A program made the position numbers and the translations under genes. Shown here piece by piece: positions 17,103 to 26,197 of a stretch of 64,000 bases of DNA (the stretch's first letter is position 1; each line of letters begins with the position of its first letter). The stretch is from Curtobacterium sp. UNCCL20 (GTDB lineage: Bacteria > Actinomycetota > Actinomycetes > Actinomycetales > Microbacteriaceae). The stretch spans positions 727,378 through 791,377 of the forward strand of contig NZ_FNKG01000001.1 in the NCBI RefSeq assembly GCF_900101675.1, read 5' to 3'. Under the pieces are notes generated by a model that was given only the letters and a program-made list of their open reading frames with translations, was not told the origin of the DNA and made no database searches.

Positions 17103-17960
17103 CTACGGGTGGCGCGCGCCGTCGCCCGCGATGACGGCGCGGTAGCCCTCGCGGAACGTCGGGTAGCGCGGGGTCCAGCCCGTCGAGCGGAGCAGCGCGT
17201 TCGACAGCCGCTTGTCGCCGCCCGCCTGGCGTGCGTCGCCGTCGCCCCGCTCGGGCTCGGGCTGCCCCAGCTCCTCCGCCAGGAACCGCAGCACGTCGTC
17301 CAGGCGGCTCGGCTCGTCGTCCGTGCCGAGGTAGAGCGGCGCCGGGTCGGGCAGTGCCGCCAGGTGCACGAGCGCAGCGGCCGCGTCGTCCCGGTGGATC
17401 CGGTTCGTGTGCGGCGATGTACCCGACGCGAGTCGTGCGGACCCCGACCGGACCTGGTCGATCAGTCGCTCGCGACCGGGCCCGTACACCCCGGACAGTC
17501 GGAGCAGGACGGCATCCGGCGCACGCTCCCGCAGCAGGGCCTCTGCCTCGACCAGCACGGCTGCGGTCGGGGTGCCACCCCGAGCCGGGGTCTCCTCGGT
17601 GACCTCGCTGCCGTCGGCCACGTCGTAGACCGCGGTGGAGGAGACCACGATCACACGCGGGTCGGCCGCGGAGGCATCGATGCCGTCGAGCACGTTGCGG
17701 AGCCCGTCGACGTAGGTGGCGCGGTACTCGTCGACGGCACGGCTGCCGGCGGCGAGGGCGACGACGACCACCGCGGTGTCGGCGGGGATCTCCGGGATGT
17801 CACGACGGAGGTCGGTGCTCCGGCCGACGATCGGCGCGGGGAGGAGCTCGGCGCGGCGCCGGAGACCGATCACGGTGTGGCTCTGTTCGGCGAAGCGGAG
17901 CCCGGCTTCGGTCCCGAGGTCGCCGCAGCCGGCGATGACGACGGTGGTGGAGTTCTGCAC
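17103..17960 (-). CDS. NAD(P)-dependent SDR/epimerase-type oxidoreductase (YeeZ-like)
   Basis: A 285-residue extended short-chain dehydrogenase. The N-terminus has the dinucleotide motif VVIAGCGDLGTEAG. VIVVSSTAVYDVADG gives the active-site serine region, with VLLRLSGVYGPGRERL further on. YxxxK is not clearly preserved, as in the YeeZ-like atypical subgroup, so the catalytic role is uncertain. The GTG start is 6 nt from CATGGT (leaderless pattern). It converges with the AlkA-like gene across copy A of the palindromic repeat. Confidence 0.8.
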   Translation of the reverse strand: MQNSTTVVIAGCGDLGTEAGLRFAEQSHTVIGLRRRAELLPAPIVGRSTDLRRDIPEIPADTAVVVVALAAGSRAVDEYRATYVDGLRNVLDGIDASAADPRVIVVSSTAVYDVADGSEVTEETPARGGTPTAAVLVEAEALLRERAPDAVLLRLSGVYGPGRERLIDQVRSGSARLASGTSPHTNRIHRDDAAAALVHLAALPDPAPLYLGTDDEPSRLDDVLRFLAEELGQPEPERGDGDARQAGGDKRLSNALLRSTGWTPRYPTFREGYRAVIAGDGARHP

Positions 17961-18030
17961 GGATCGACCATGCCACGGTCGCCTGGCGGTCGCGCTCCAC
18001 GCTCGCCTGGCGGTCGCCGCACCCCCGTGC

Positions 18031-18036
18031 GATCCT
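18031..18036 (+). promoter_or_regulatory. leaderless -10-like box (GATCCT)
   Basis: GATCCT ends 6 nt before the GTG at 18043. It lacks the first T of the consensus, so this is weaker than the other boxes. Confidence 0.35.
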
Positions 18037-18042
18037 GACCCC

Positions 18043-18483
18043 GTGCGCCGCATCCCGCTCGTCCTCGCCACGGCGCTCGCCGCGGTCGCCCTCGCCGGCG
18101 TCGTCGTGGTCACCGTCCCCGGACGTTCCGGTCCCTCCGCGCCGCTCCCGTCGTCGGACGCCTCGGCCGCAACCGTCGCGCGGGCGTTCCTCGACGCTGC
18201 CGTCCGTCGGGACTGTCACGGGATGCGAGCGCTGTCCGCACCGGATGACACGGCCTGGTGCCCGGCCAGCCTCTGGACGCAGTGGACCGGCGAGGGCGAC
18301 CCCACGATGTCCTCGTGGACGACCCTGCGCAGCCTGTCCGCCCGCTCCGCTCCTGAGCAGTGCTTCGACTACGGGATGCGGCAGTCCGGTGCCACCGGGA
18401 TGACTCCGGGGCCGTACACGTGGGGGCTCTGCCTCCGCCACCACGTCGACGGTTGGCGGGTGTCGAGCGAAGGCGTCGGGTGA
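18043..18483 (+). CDS. small exported or membrane-anchored protein of unknown function
   Basis: A 146-residue protein with a single N-terminal hydrophobic segment (about residues 4-24: PLVLATALAAVALAGVVVV) followed by a Ser/Pro linker. The rest is a small globular domain with several cysteines (DCHGM, TAWCPAS, EQCFDYG, WGLCLRHH), probably disulphide-bonded outside the cell. No lipobox is visible. It has the size and layout of a secreted SnoaL/NTF2-like domain, but I cannot confirm that. It lies just upstream of the YceI gene on the same strand. Confidence 0.7.
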   Translation: MRRIPLVLATALAAVALAGVVVVTVPGRSGPSAPLPSSDASAATVARAFLDAAVRRDCHGMRALSAPDDTAWCPASLWTQWTGEGDPTMSSWTTLRSLSARSAPEQCFDYGMRQSGATGMTPGPYTWGLCLRHHVDGWRVSSEGVG

Positions 18484-18531
18484 GTTCCGATCTCCGGTGA
18501 ACGATCCGTCCCGCCACCTCGTCGTCGGGGT

Positions 18532-19221
18532 ATGGGACTCCGCACACGCACCAAGGTCATCATCGGCATCTCCACCGGCGTCGTCGTCATCGCCGCAGCC
18601 GCCGCGATCGCCGGCCCGGTCATCTACGCGAACACCGTCAACGGGCAGGCCGAGGCCGCGCCCTCCCTCGCGCCGACCTCGTCGTCGAGCCTCGCGGCCT
18701 CGGACGCGGACGGCACCTGGACGAGCACGGGCACGTCGTTCGCCGGGTACCGGGTGCACGAGGTCCTGCAGGGCCAGGATGTGAACGTGGTCGGACGCAC
18801 GAAGGACGTCAAGGGCACCGCCGAGGTCGACGGCGGCTCCCTCACGAAGGCGACCGTCACGGTGCAGGTCGCGAAGATCAGCACTCCCGAGTCCGCTCGC
18901 GACGAGTACTTCCGGTCGACGGCGCTGCAGACGGACCGGTTCCCGACGGCGACGTTCACGCTGACGAAGCCGGTGGACGTCTCGAAGGCGCTGGACGGCA
19001 CGAAACAGGACGTCACCCTGACCGGCACGATGGAACTGCACGGCGTCGAGCAGCCGGTCACCGCGGACGCGCAGGTCGCGGTCGCCGAGGGCGGGACCGT
19101 GCAGGTCGCCGGGTCGGTGCCGATCACCTTCTCCGACTACGGCGTCCAGGCACCCTCCCTCGGTTTCGTGAAGGTGGACGGGAAGGGCTCGGTCGAGTTC
19201 TCCCTCGACCTCGGGAAGTGA
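18532..19221 (+). CDS. YceI-family lipid-binding-like exported protein
   Basis: A 229-residue protein with an N-terminal membrane anchor/signal (about residues 7-32) and a Ser/Ala linker, then a YceI beta-barrel domain. Characteristic segments are GTWTSTGTSFAGYRV, VVGRTKDVKGTAEVDGG, DEYFRSTALQTDRFPTATF and LTGTMELHGVEQPVT. YceI proteins bind polyisoprenoids or similar amphiphiles. The stop overlaps or abuts the sigma-factor gene, so the exported protein, the sigma factor and the anti-sigma factor form one operon. Confidence 0.9.
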   Translation: MGLRTRTKVIIGISTGVVVIAAAAAIAGPVIYANTVNGQAEAAPSLAPTSSSSLAASDADGTWTSTGTSFAGYRVHEVLQGQDVNVVGRTKDVKGTAEVDGGSLTKATVTVQVAKISTPESARDEYFRSTALQTDRFPTATFTLTKPVDVSKALDGTKQDVTLTGTMELHGVEQPVTADAQVAVAEGGTVQVAGSVPITFSDYGVQAPSLGFVKVDGKGSVEFSLDLGK

Positions 19222-19223
19222 CC

Positions 19224-19733
19224 GTGACGAGCCGATCCGCCGACGAGCTGCTCCGGGCGCTCTACACCGAGCACGGTGACGCGCTGACCCGGTACGTCCG
19301 GCACCTGACGCGGGACGGCTCCGCGGTCGAGGACGTCGTGCAGGAGACGATGGTGCGCGCGTGGCAGCGTCCCGCGGTGCTCGAACGGACCCCGGACAGC
19401 GCCCGTGCGTGGCTGTTCACGGTGGCGCGGAACCTGGTCATCGACGACGCGCGTTCGGCGCGCAACCGGCGTGAGCACGGAACCGAGCAGCCGGTCGACC
19501 GTGCCGAGTCGGACCGGACCGACGCGGTCCTCGACCGCATCGTGGTGGCGGACGCGCTCGCGTCGCTCTCGCCCGACCACCGTCGCGTGGTGGTCGACGC
19601 GTACTGGCTCGGCCACACCGTGCCCGAGATCGCACGACGACACGACATCCCGGAGGGCACCGCGAAGTCGCGGCTGCACTACGGACTGCGGGCATTGCGG
19701 CTCGCACTGCAGGAACGAGGAGTGACCCGATGA
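19224..19733 (+). CDS. ECF RNA polymerase sigma factor
   Basis: A sigma-70 family ECF factor of about 169 residues. Region 2 runs from LLRALYTEHGDALTRYVRHL to WLFTVARNLVIDDARS. Region 4 contains LSPDHRRVVVDAYWLGHTVPEIA and GTAKSRLHYGLRALR. The GTG at 19224 has GGGAAG at good distance; the GTG at 19218, overlapping the YceI stop, is an alternative. The stop overlaps the anti-sigma gene (ATGA). It probably controls envelope functions including its own operon. Confidence 0.92.
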   Translation: MTSRSADELLRALYTEHGDALTRYVRHLTRDGSAVEDVVQETMVRAWQRPAVLERTPDSARAWLFTVARNLVIDDARSARNRREHGTEQPVDRAESDRTDAVLDRIVVADALASLSPDHRRVVVDAYWLGHTVPEIARRHDIPEGTAKSRLHYGLRALRLALQERGVTR

Positions 19734-20452
19734 CGGACGACAGGGCAGCGCACGAGCACTTCGCGGAGTGGGACGCTGCGTACGTGCTCGGTTCACTCCC
19801 GCCCGACGAGCGGCTGGCGTACGAGCGGCACCTCGAGACGTGCGACCGCTGCACGGCCGCCGTCGCCGAGCTGGTCGGCCTGCCCGGCCTGCTGGGCAAG
19901 TTGCCGGCGGACCAGGCGATCGAGATCGCAGCACCGGACGGGAGGCCCGACACGCGTTCCGAGAACACGCTCGCCTCGGTCGCGCACCGCGTTCGACACC
20001 GTCGGCGTCACCGCCGCGTCTGGGTCGCCACCACCGCGGGGCTCGCGGTGGTCGCGGCGGTCCTCGGTGGGCTCGCGGTCGGCACGGCTGCCGATCGTGG
20101 CAGCGTGCAGGCCGGGTCAGCGCCGTCCGCGAGCACGGCCACCGACCGGTACGCCATGGTCGGTGAACGCGGCCTCGACGTCGACCTCGCGGTCAGCGGG
20201 GAGCAGTGGGGCACCCGGTTCGACTGGGGGTGCTCCTACGGCGGGAAGACGTGGTCGGCGGACGGGTCGGTGCTCTACGACCTCGTCGTGGTGCGCACCG
20301 ACGGTTCCGAGCAGACGGTGGCGTCGTGGACGGCCGCGGGCGCCGACGCCCGAGGGCTGTCGGCGTCGACGGACATCCCGCGGTCGGACATCGCGAGCGT
20401 GCAGGTGCGCCTCCGGGGTGCGAGCGGCGCGCTCGCCGACGTCGACCTCTAG
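19730..20452 (+). CDS. transmembrane anti-sigma factor
   Basis: A 240-residue protein. The N-terminal zinc-binding anti-sigma domain has the HLETCDRC (H-x3-C-x2-C) motif at about residues 34-41. A single transmembrane helix follows at about residues 102-122 (VWVATTAGLAVVAAVLGG), then an extracytoplasmic beta-rich domain. It is expected to sequester the sigma factor encoded immediately upstream until an envelope signal releases it. Translation is coupled by ATGA. Confidence 0.9.
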   Translation: MTDDRAAHEHFAEWDAAYVLGSLPPDERLAYERHLETCDRCTAAVAELVGLPGLLGKLPADQAIEIAAPDGRPDTRSENTLASVAHRVRHRRRHRRVWVATTAGLAVVAAVLGGLAVGTAADRGSVQAGSAPSASTATDRYAMVGERGLDVDLAVSGEQWGTRFDWGCSYGGKTWSADGSVLYDLVVVRTDGSEQTVASWTAAGADARGLSASTDIPRSDIASVQVRLRGASGALADVDL

Positions 20453-20491
20453 TCGGCGCCGGAGCCCGGGCTCACCCGCCCGGGTGCGTGG

Positions 20492-20968
20492 TCACTCGTC
20501 GGGCTGTGGCTCGGACTCATCCGGACCGATGGCGTCCTGGACGCGCGCGGAGACGGACCGCAGCGTCTCGGCGTCGGTCCCCACGGGCCTCCAGAACAGC
20601 TCCTCGAGCGCACGCGTGTGCGCGCGGATGCCGGCGAGCACCGCGCGCCGACCGTCCGGGGTCATGTCCACCCAGCTGCCACGGCCGTCGGTCGGGCAGT
20701 CCGCCCGCTCCACCAGGCCGCGGGAGACCATGCGCGTCACCTGGTGGCTGACCCGTGACTTCTCCCAGCCGATGCCCGCGGAGATGTCGCGGACCCGCAA
20801 CCGGTGGTCCGGCGCCCGGTGCAGCCCGATGAGGATCTCGAACTCCGGGATCGAGATCCCCGCCCCCTGCTGCACGGCCTGGTCCAGCGCACGGTCGAGC
20901 CGCCGCCACACGTCGTGGTAGGCGTCCCACGTGGCCCAGTCGTGGCCTTCGGCGCCCTGCTTCGACAT
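20492..20968 (-). CDS. MarR-family transcriptional regulator
   Basis: A 158-residue winged-helix regulator. The recognition region reads LRVRDISAGIGWEKSRVSHQVTRM, followed by the wing ERADCPTDGRGSWVDMTPDGRRAV. ATG lies exactly 6 nt after TACGCT, a leaderless arrangement. It is divergent from putA across about 115 bp, so it may regulate proline catabolism as well as itself. The ligand is unknown. Confidence 0.9.
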   Translation of the reverse strand: MSKQGAEGHDWATWDAYHDVWRRLDRALDQAVQQGAGISIPEFEILIGLHRAPDHRLRVRDISAGIGWEKSRVSHQVTRMVSRGLVERADCPTDGRGSWVDMTPDGRRAVLAGIRAHTRALEELFWRPVGTDAETLRSVSARVQDAIGPDESEPQPDE

Positions 20969-20974
20969 GGCGCC

Positions 20975-20980
20975 AGCGTA
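20975..20980 (-). promoter_or_regulatory. leaderless -10 box (TACGCT) for the MarR gene
   Basis: TACGCT on the minus strand, 6 nt from ATG. Confidence 0.5.
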
Positions 20981-21073
20981 TCGATCTCCGGCTCTCCTGC
21001 TTCCATGATCATCCGCACGGATGACTCGCGGGGCGCGCACGGCTCGCTCCGAGGTGCGGTCGGTGGCGCGGCA

Positions 21074-21079
21074 TACGAT
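21074..21079 (+). promoter_or_regulatory. leaderless -10 box (TACGAT) for putA
   Basis: TACGAT ends 6 nt before the ATG at 21086. The MarR promoter faces the other way about 95 bp to the left. Confidence 0.5.
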
Positions 21080-21085
21080 CGGTGC

Positions 21086-24000
21086 ATGCCGAGCGCCCGA
21101 CTGCAGGACTGCACCGACGACGCCGTCGCCCTCGTGCGTCGGTGGCTGTCCGCGTCCGCGGGGCTGAAGGCCGACCCGGGGGCCGCCCGCCTGGCAGCCG
21201 CGCTCCGGGACGAGCACGGTCTCGACTTCACGCGCGGGTTCGTCGACAAGGTGATCCGCCCCGAGGACCCGCGGGTCGCCGCACGCAACCTCGAGAAGGT
21301 CAGCCAGGACGTCCCGGACTTCCTCGCCTGGTACCTCCGCGGCGCGGTGACGCTCGGTGGCGGCTTCGCCACGATGGCGCCGTGGGCGGTCATCCCCACC
21401 GCGCGGAAGATCCTGCGACGGATGACCGGGCACCTCGTCATCGACGCGACCCCGGCGAAGCTCGGACCGGCGCTCGCGAAGGTCGGCGGACCCGGCACCC
21501 GGCTGAACGTGAACCTGCTCGGCGAAGCCGTCCTCGGCAGCGCGGAGAGCGACCGCCGGCTGCAGGGGACGATGGACCTCCTCGCGCGGGACGACGTCGA
21601 CTACGTCTCCATCAAGGTGAGCTCGGTGGTGCCGCAGCTGTCGATGTGGGCGTTCGACCAGACCGTCGAACGGGTCGTCGACCGACTCGTGCCGCTCTAC
21701 CGACTGGCGGCGGCGTCGCCCGTGCCGAAGTTCATCAACCTCGACATGGAGGAGTACCGCGACCTCGACGTCACCCTCGCGGTGTTCCGGACCCTGCTCG
21801 ACCGCGACGAGTTCCTCGGGCTCGAAGCCGGCATCGTGCTGCAGGCGTACCTGCCCGACACCGCCGCCGCCCTCGACTCCCTGACCGAGTGGGCCCGTGC
21901 CCGCCGTACCCGCGGTGGGGCGCCGATCAAGGTGCGGCTCGTCAAGGGCGCGAACCTCGCGATGGAGCGGGTCGACGCGATCCTGCACGAGTGGCCGCTG
22001 GCGACGTGGGGCTCGAAGCGCGAGACCGACACCGCGTACCTCCGGATGCTCGACACCGCGCTGACGCCGGAACGCACCGACGCCGTGCGGATCGGCGTCG
22101 CCGGGCACAACCTGTTCGACCTCGCCACCGCGTGGGTGCTCGCCCAGCGCCGCGGGGTCACCGACGCGGTCGACGTCGAGATGCTGCTCGGCATGGCGGC
22201 CACGCACGCCGAAGCCGTCCGTGCCGACGTCGGCCAGGTGCTCCTGTACACGCCCGTCGTGCAGCCGGACCAGTTCGACTCCGCGATCTCGTACCTCGCC
22301 CGGCGGCTGCAGGAGAGCGCGAACCCCGAGAACTTCATCGCCAGCGCCGAGGACATCGACCACGACGAGAGCGTCTTCGACCGCGAGCGCGGCCGGTGGC
22401 AGGCGTCGATCGAGGCCCTCGACGAACCGGTGCCGGCCACGCACCGCACGCAGGACCGGCACACACCGCTCGGCGAGCCCGCCCACCCGATCGCCTTCGA
22501 GAACACGCCCGACACCGACCCGGCGATCGCCGCCAACCGTGCCTGGGCGCTCGACGTCCTCCGTCGGGTCCCCCGGTCCCAGCTCGGCGCCCAGACCATC
22601 CGCGGGGCGAAGGTCGCCGACCGCTCGACGCTCGAACGCATCGTCGCCCGCACCGCCCAGGCCGGTGTGAACTGGGGGCGGCAGGACTCCTCCGACCGCG
22701 CGGAACTCCTCGACCTCATCGCGCACGAGCTGGAGACGCGCCGCGCCGACCTCATCGAGGTGATGGCGGCGGAGACCGGCAAGACCCTCGGTGAAGCCGA
22801 CTCCGAGGTCAGCGAGGCGGTCGACTTCGCCCACCACTACGCCGAGAGCGCCCGTCGTCTGGTCGACCTCGACGGCGACGGCGCCCGGTACGTTCCGCCC
22901 CGCCTCACCGTGGTCGTGTCCCCGTGGAACTTCCCCGTCGCGATCCCCGCCGGCGGGGTCCTCGCCGCGCTCGCCGCGGGCAGCGGGGTCATCCTCAAGC
23001 CCGCACCCGAGGCGAAGCGCTGCGGTGCCCTGCTCGCCGACGTGCTCTGGGACGCCGGGGTGCCGCACTCGCTCCTGCAGCTCGTCGACCTCGACGAGGA
23101 CCAGCTCGGGCGGGACCTCATCGCGCACCCGGCCGTCGACCGGATCATCCTGACCGGCTCGGCCGACACCGCACGGTCCTTCCGGTGGTGGCGCGCCGGG
23201 CTGCCCCTGACGGCGGAGACGAGCGGGAAGAACGCCATCGTCGTGACGCCGTCGGCCGACCTCGACCTCGCGGTGCAGGACATCGTGCAGTCGGCGTTCG
23301 GCCACGCCGGGCAGAAGTGCTCCGCCGCGTCGCTCGTGATCCTGGTCGGGTCCGTCGGCGAGAGCGAGCGGTTCCGCCGGCAGCTCGTCGACGCCACGCG
23401 CACGCTCCGGGTCGCGTGGCCGGACGACCCCACCGCGCAGGTCGGGCCGGTGATCGCCGAGCCGTCGGGGAAGCTCCGCGCCGGCCTCACCGAGCTCGGG
23501 CCGGGCGAGTCCTGGCTCGTGCAGCCGGTCCCACTCGACGACTCCGGACGGCTCTGGTCCCCGGGCATCCGCGACGGCGTCCGTCCCGGCAGCGACTTCC
23601 ACCAGACCGAGTACTTCGGCCCGGTGCTCGGCGTCATGCGCGCGGAGACCCTCGAGCAGGCCCTCGCCATCCAGAACGGCACCGACTACGGCCTCACCGC
23701 GGGGATCCACTCGCTCGACGCGGACGAGGTCGCCGACTGGATCGCTGGGGTGCAGGCCGGCAACCTGTACGTCAACCGCGGGATCACCGGTGCGATCGTC
23801 CGTCGCCAGCCCTTCGGTGGGTGGAAGCGCTCAGCCGTCGGCACCGGCACGAAGGCCGGTGGGTCGATGTACGTCGCGACGCTCGGCCGCTGGGAACCCC
23901 TCCCGCGCACCGTGCACAAGAGCATCCAGCTGCACGGTCTGCCGCCGCGCGTCACCGCCGTGATCGAGGCCGCACGGAGCGGTCTGTCGTTCGAGGAGTT

Positions 24001-24649
24001 CGACCAGGTCCGGGCCGGCGCCATCAGCGACGTCCGGGCGCGTGAGACGGAGTTCGGGGGGTCGCACGACCCGTCCGGGCTCGTGGTGGAGCGCAACGTG
24101 CTCCAGTGGCGCCCGCAGTCCGTGATCGTCCGGCAGGCCGAGCGCGCTTCGGCGGGCGACCTCGTCCGGGTGCTCGCCGCCGCGACCGCCGCCCGCGCCC
24201 ACGTGCTGCTGAGCAGCGCGCGACCGCTGCCCGGACCGCTGACCCAGCTGCTGGCCTCCAGCCGTTCGCCCCTCGACGTCGTCGACCACCTCGTCGAGTC
24301 CGACGACGAGTTCCTCCGCCGAGCGGCGTCCGGCGCCGTCTTCCAGGACACCTGGTCGAGCGGCGACGACGAGCCCCAGGACGCCCTCGAGACCGTGCTG
24401 GCGCAGGGGCAGGACCGGCCGAAGCACACGGCGTTCGGGGGACCGGGCGCACGCATCCGGCTCATCGGCGGCGACCCGCTCGCACTCGAGGAGGCGCTCG
24501 GCGCGAGCGCGGACGTGGCGATCCACGACGCGCCGGTGGTCGAGTCGGGCATCATCGAGATGCTGCCCTTCCTCCGCGAGCAGTCGGTGTCGATCACGGC
24601 GCACCGCTTCGGTGACCTCGACCCCGACCTCTCCGAGCTGCATGTCTGA
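21086..24649 (+). CDS. putA: bifunctional proline dehydrogenase / L-glutamate-gamma-semialdehyde dehydrogenase
   Basis: Oxidises proline to glutamate in two steps, with FAD in the first domain and NAD+ in the second. The protein has 1187 residues. The proline dehydrogenase barrel covers about residues 100-430, with VSIKVSSVVPQLS, KFINLDMEEYRDL and RLVKGANLAMERVDA. The aldehyde dehydrogenase domain covers about residues 510-970, with VVVSPWNFPVAIPAGG and the catalytic cysteine in GHAGQKCSAASLV. About 200 C-terminal residues have no recognised function. It lacks the N-terminal DNA-binding domain of enterobacterial PutA, so control must come from another protein; the divergent MarR is the obvious candidate. 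Confidence 0.95.
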   Translation: MPSARLQDCTDDAVALVRRWLSASAGLKADPGAARLAAALRDEHGLDFTRGFVDKVIRPEDPRVAARNLEKVSQDVPDFLAWYLRGAVTLGGGFATMAPWAVIPTARKILRRMTGHLVIDATPAKLGPALAKVGGPGTRLNVNLLGEAVLGSAESDRRLQGTMDLLARDDVDYVSIKVSSVVPQLSMWAFDQTVERVVDRLVPLYRLAAASPVPKFINLDMEEYRDLDVTLAVFRTLLDRDEFLGLEAGIVLQAYLPDTAAALDSLTEWARARRTRGGAPIKVRLVKGANLAMERVDAILHEWPLATWGSKRETDTAYLRMLDTALTPERTDAVRIGVAGHNLFDLATAWVLAQRRGVTDAVDVEMLLGMAATHAEAVRADVGQVLLYTPVVQPDQFDSAISYLARRLQESANPENFIASAEDIDHDESVFDRERGRWQASIEALDEPVPATHRTQDRHTPLGEPAHPIAFENTPDTDPAIAANRAWALDVLRRVPRSQLGAQTIRGAKVADRSTLERIVARTAQAGVNWGRQDSSDRAELLDLIAHELETRRADLIEVMAAETGKTLGEADSEVSEAVDFAHHYAESARRLVDLDGDGARYVPPRLTVVVSPWNFPVAIPAGGVLAALAAGSGVILKPAPEAKRCGALLADVLWDAGVPHSLLQLVDLDEDQLGRDLIAHPAVDRIILTGSADTARSFRWWRAGLPLTAETSGKNAIVVTPSADLDLAVQDIVQSAFGHAGQKCSAASLVILVGSVGESERFRRQLVDATRTLRVAWPDDPTAQVGPVIAEPSGKLRAGLTELGPGESWLVQPVPLDDSGRLWSPGIRDGVRPGSDFHQTEYFGPVLGVMRAETLEQALAIQNGTDYGLTAGIHSLDADEVADWIAGVQAGNLYVNRGITGAIVRRQPFGGWKRSAVGTGTKAGGSMYVATLGRWEPLPRTVHKSIQLHGLPPRVTAVIEAARSGLSFEEFDQVRAGAISDVRARETEFGGSHDPSGLVVERNVLQWRPQSVIVRQAERASAGDLVRVLAAATAARAHVLLSSARPLPGPLTQLLASSRSPLDVVDHLVESDDEFLRRAASGAVFQDTWSSGDDEPQDALETVLAQGQDRPKHTAFGGPGARIRLIGGDPLALEEALGASADVAIHDAPVVESGIIEMLPFLREQSVSITAHRFGDLDPDLSELHV

Positions 24650-25370
24650 CCCGAGGACCCTGCACGCGGACGGCCTGTTCAACGGCCGTGACCTCGGCGG
24701 GCTGCCCCTGCAGGGCGGCGGCACCACCCCGAGCGGGCAGGTCTTCCGGTCCGAGGGTGTCGACCGGCTGACGAGCTCCGGGTGGGACGCGCTGTACGAG
24801 GCGGGCATCCGGACGATCGTCGACCTGCGGGCACCGTCCGAGACGGCGAAGGACACCGGTGTGCGGCCGGAGCGGCTCACCACGGTCGTCGTCGACCACG
24901 ACGGGCTCGACCAGGCGCCGTCCTTCTGGCAGGCGTACTGGGAGACCGGTCTGGTCGGCACGCCGCTGTACTACGGGCCGCACCTCGCCGAGCTGCCCGA
25001 ACGGTCCGGGCAGGCGCTGCGGGCGATCGCCCGAGCCGAACCCGGTGGCGTGCTCTTCCACTGCGCCGGCGGCCGCGACCGTACCGGGATCATCGCGCTC
25101 GCACTCCTGACCATCGCTGGTGTCGAACCCGAGGCGATCGTCCGCGACTACCTCGTGACCGTCGAGAACGCCCCGGCGCTGCTGGCGTCGATCGGGGTCC
25201 CGTCGAACGAACAGCGGATCGAGGCGCTGTGCGCGGAGCACGGCACGACGGTCGAGGGCGCGTTCCGCGCCGCGCTCGACGGGTTCGACGTCGACCGGTT
25301 CGTCGAACGGTCCGGTCTCGACGCTGACGACCTGGAGGCGCTGCGCACGTTCCGTGCGCGTGTCGCGTAG
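24642..25370 (+). CDS. tyrosine-protein phosphatase (IphP/PtpB-like)
   Basis: A 242-residue phosphatase. The P-loop FHCAGGRDRTGIIA carries the catalytic cysteine and arginine (HCx5R). The N-terminal GLFNGRDLGGLPL and TIVDLRAPSE segments are typical of the IphP/PtpB family. ATG overlaps the end of putA by 8 nt, so the two genes are probably co-transcribed. A possible role in reversible phosphorylation or phosphoinositide hydrolysis is family knowledge only. Confidence 0.9.
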   Translation: MSDPRTLHADGLFNGRDLGGLPLQGGGTTPSGQVFRSEGVDRLTSSGWDALYEAGIRTIVDLRAPSETAKDTGVRPERLTTVVVDHDGLDQAPSFWQAYWETGLVGTPLYYGPHLAELPERSGQALRAIARAEPGGVLFHCAGGRDRTGIIALALLTIAGVEPEAIVRDYLVTVENAPALLASIGVPSNEQRIEALCAEHGTTVEGAFRAALDGFDVDRFVERSGLDADDLEALRTFRARVA

Positions 25371-25385
25371 GTCGCGCCTCCAGGT
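25330..25385. repeat. inverted pair of iterated-motif variants at the phosphatase gene end
   Basis: ACCTGGAGGCGC (25330-25341) and GCGCCTCCAGGT (25374-25385) are perfect 12-bp inverted copies, each one base off the core of the 14-bp iterated motif. The first lies in the last codons of the phosphatase and the second just after its stop. They can form a long hairpin and may act as a terminator. Confidence 0.75.
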
Positions 25386-25415
25386 CAGAGCACGCGCCGG
25401 CCGGACGGATCCGGC

Positions 25416-25613
25416 TCAGTCCTGCGCGTCCCCGGCGTCCTCGTCCTCGACGCCGGTCTCGTCCATCCGGTCGCGGAGGTGGTCCGCCATCGCCCCGGCG
25501 CCCTCGCCGTGGTGGTCGTGGTCGACCTGCTCGATGAGCCCTCGGAGCTTCTCGTGGTTCGTGGCGTCGGTGGCGCCGTCCATGACGGGTTCGGTCTGTT
25601 CCTTGTCGCTCAT
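25416..25613 (-). CDS. small acidic hypothetical protein
   Basis: A 65-residue, Asp/Glu/His-rich protein with no hydrophobic segment. Function unknown. It is supported as real by an ATG lying 7 nt after TAGCGT (25621-25626 on the minus strand), the same leaderless arrangement seen at neighbouring genes, and by host-like codon use. It faces the end of the phosphatase gene. Confidence 0.55.
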   Translation of the reverse strand: MSDKEQTEPVMDGATDATNHEKLRGLIEQVDHDHHGEGAGAMADHLRDRMDETGVEDEDAGDAQD

Positions 25614-25643
25614 GGCACGGACGCTACGCCGCAGCGGTGTGCG

Positions 25644-26186
25644 TCAGGACCGGGAGTGCGCAGATCGGTAGTGGAGCTCGACCGGGCCGCCGGCGAACGG
25701 GGTCGTCCCGACCAGCTCGAACACCGGCGTGGGCGCCGCCACCGGCAGCAGCGGCGTGCCGGCACCGAGGGCGATCGGCATCACGGTGACCCGGAGCTCG
25801 TCGAGCAGCCCCGCCTGCTGGTACTGCGCCGCCAGGAGTCCGCCGCCGACGACCCAGACGTCACGCTCACCGGCTGCCCGCTCGAGCGTGGCCTGGTGGT
25901 CGCCGACGGACCCGGAGACGAAGTGCACCTCGGCGCCGTCCGGCACGGGCAGCTCGCGGGAGGTGAACACCCACGTCGGCAGGTCCGGGTACGCCCAGGT
26001 GTCGTCGTGGGCGAGCAGCCACTCGTACGTCGTCGAGCCCATCACGATCGCACCGACGCCCGCGAAGAACCGGTCGTAGTGCTCCTGGAAGGGCTCGAAC
26101 CCGAACTGCATCAGCCAGTCGAGGTCGTCACCGGGTGCCGAGACGAACCCGTCGAGCGACGACGCGACGTAGTAGGTGGTGGTCAT
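25644..26186 (-). CDS. dihydrofolate reductase-like (RibD C-terminal fold) protein
   Basis: A 180-residue protein of the DHFR/RibD-C superfamily. It begins TTTYYVASSLDGFVSAPGDDLDWL and contains IVMGSTTYEWLL and WVVGGGLLAAQYQQAGLLDEL, the NADPH-binding glycine segment. These stand-alone proteins are usually annotated only as reductases and are not the housekeeping folate enzyme. A TAGCGT box lies 8 nt before ATG. Confidence 0.88.
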   Translation of the reverse strand: MTTTYYVASSLDGFVSAPGDDLDWLMQFGFEPFQEHYDRFFAGVGAIVMGSTTYEWLLAHDDTWAYPDLPTWVFTSRELPVPDGAEVHFVSGSVGDHQATLERAAGERDVWVVGGGLLAAQYQQAGLLDELRVTVMPIALGAGTPLLPVAAPTPVFELVGTTPFAGGPVELHYRSAHSRS

Positions 26187-26197
26187 GCCCCAGGACG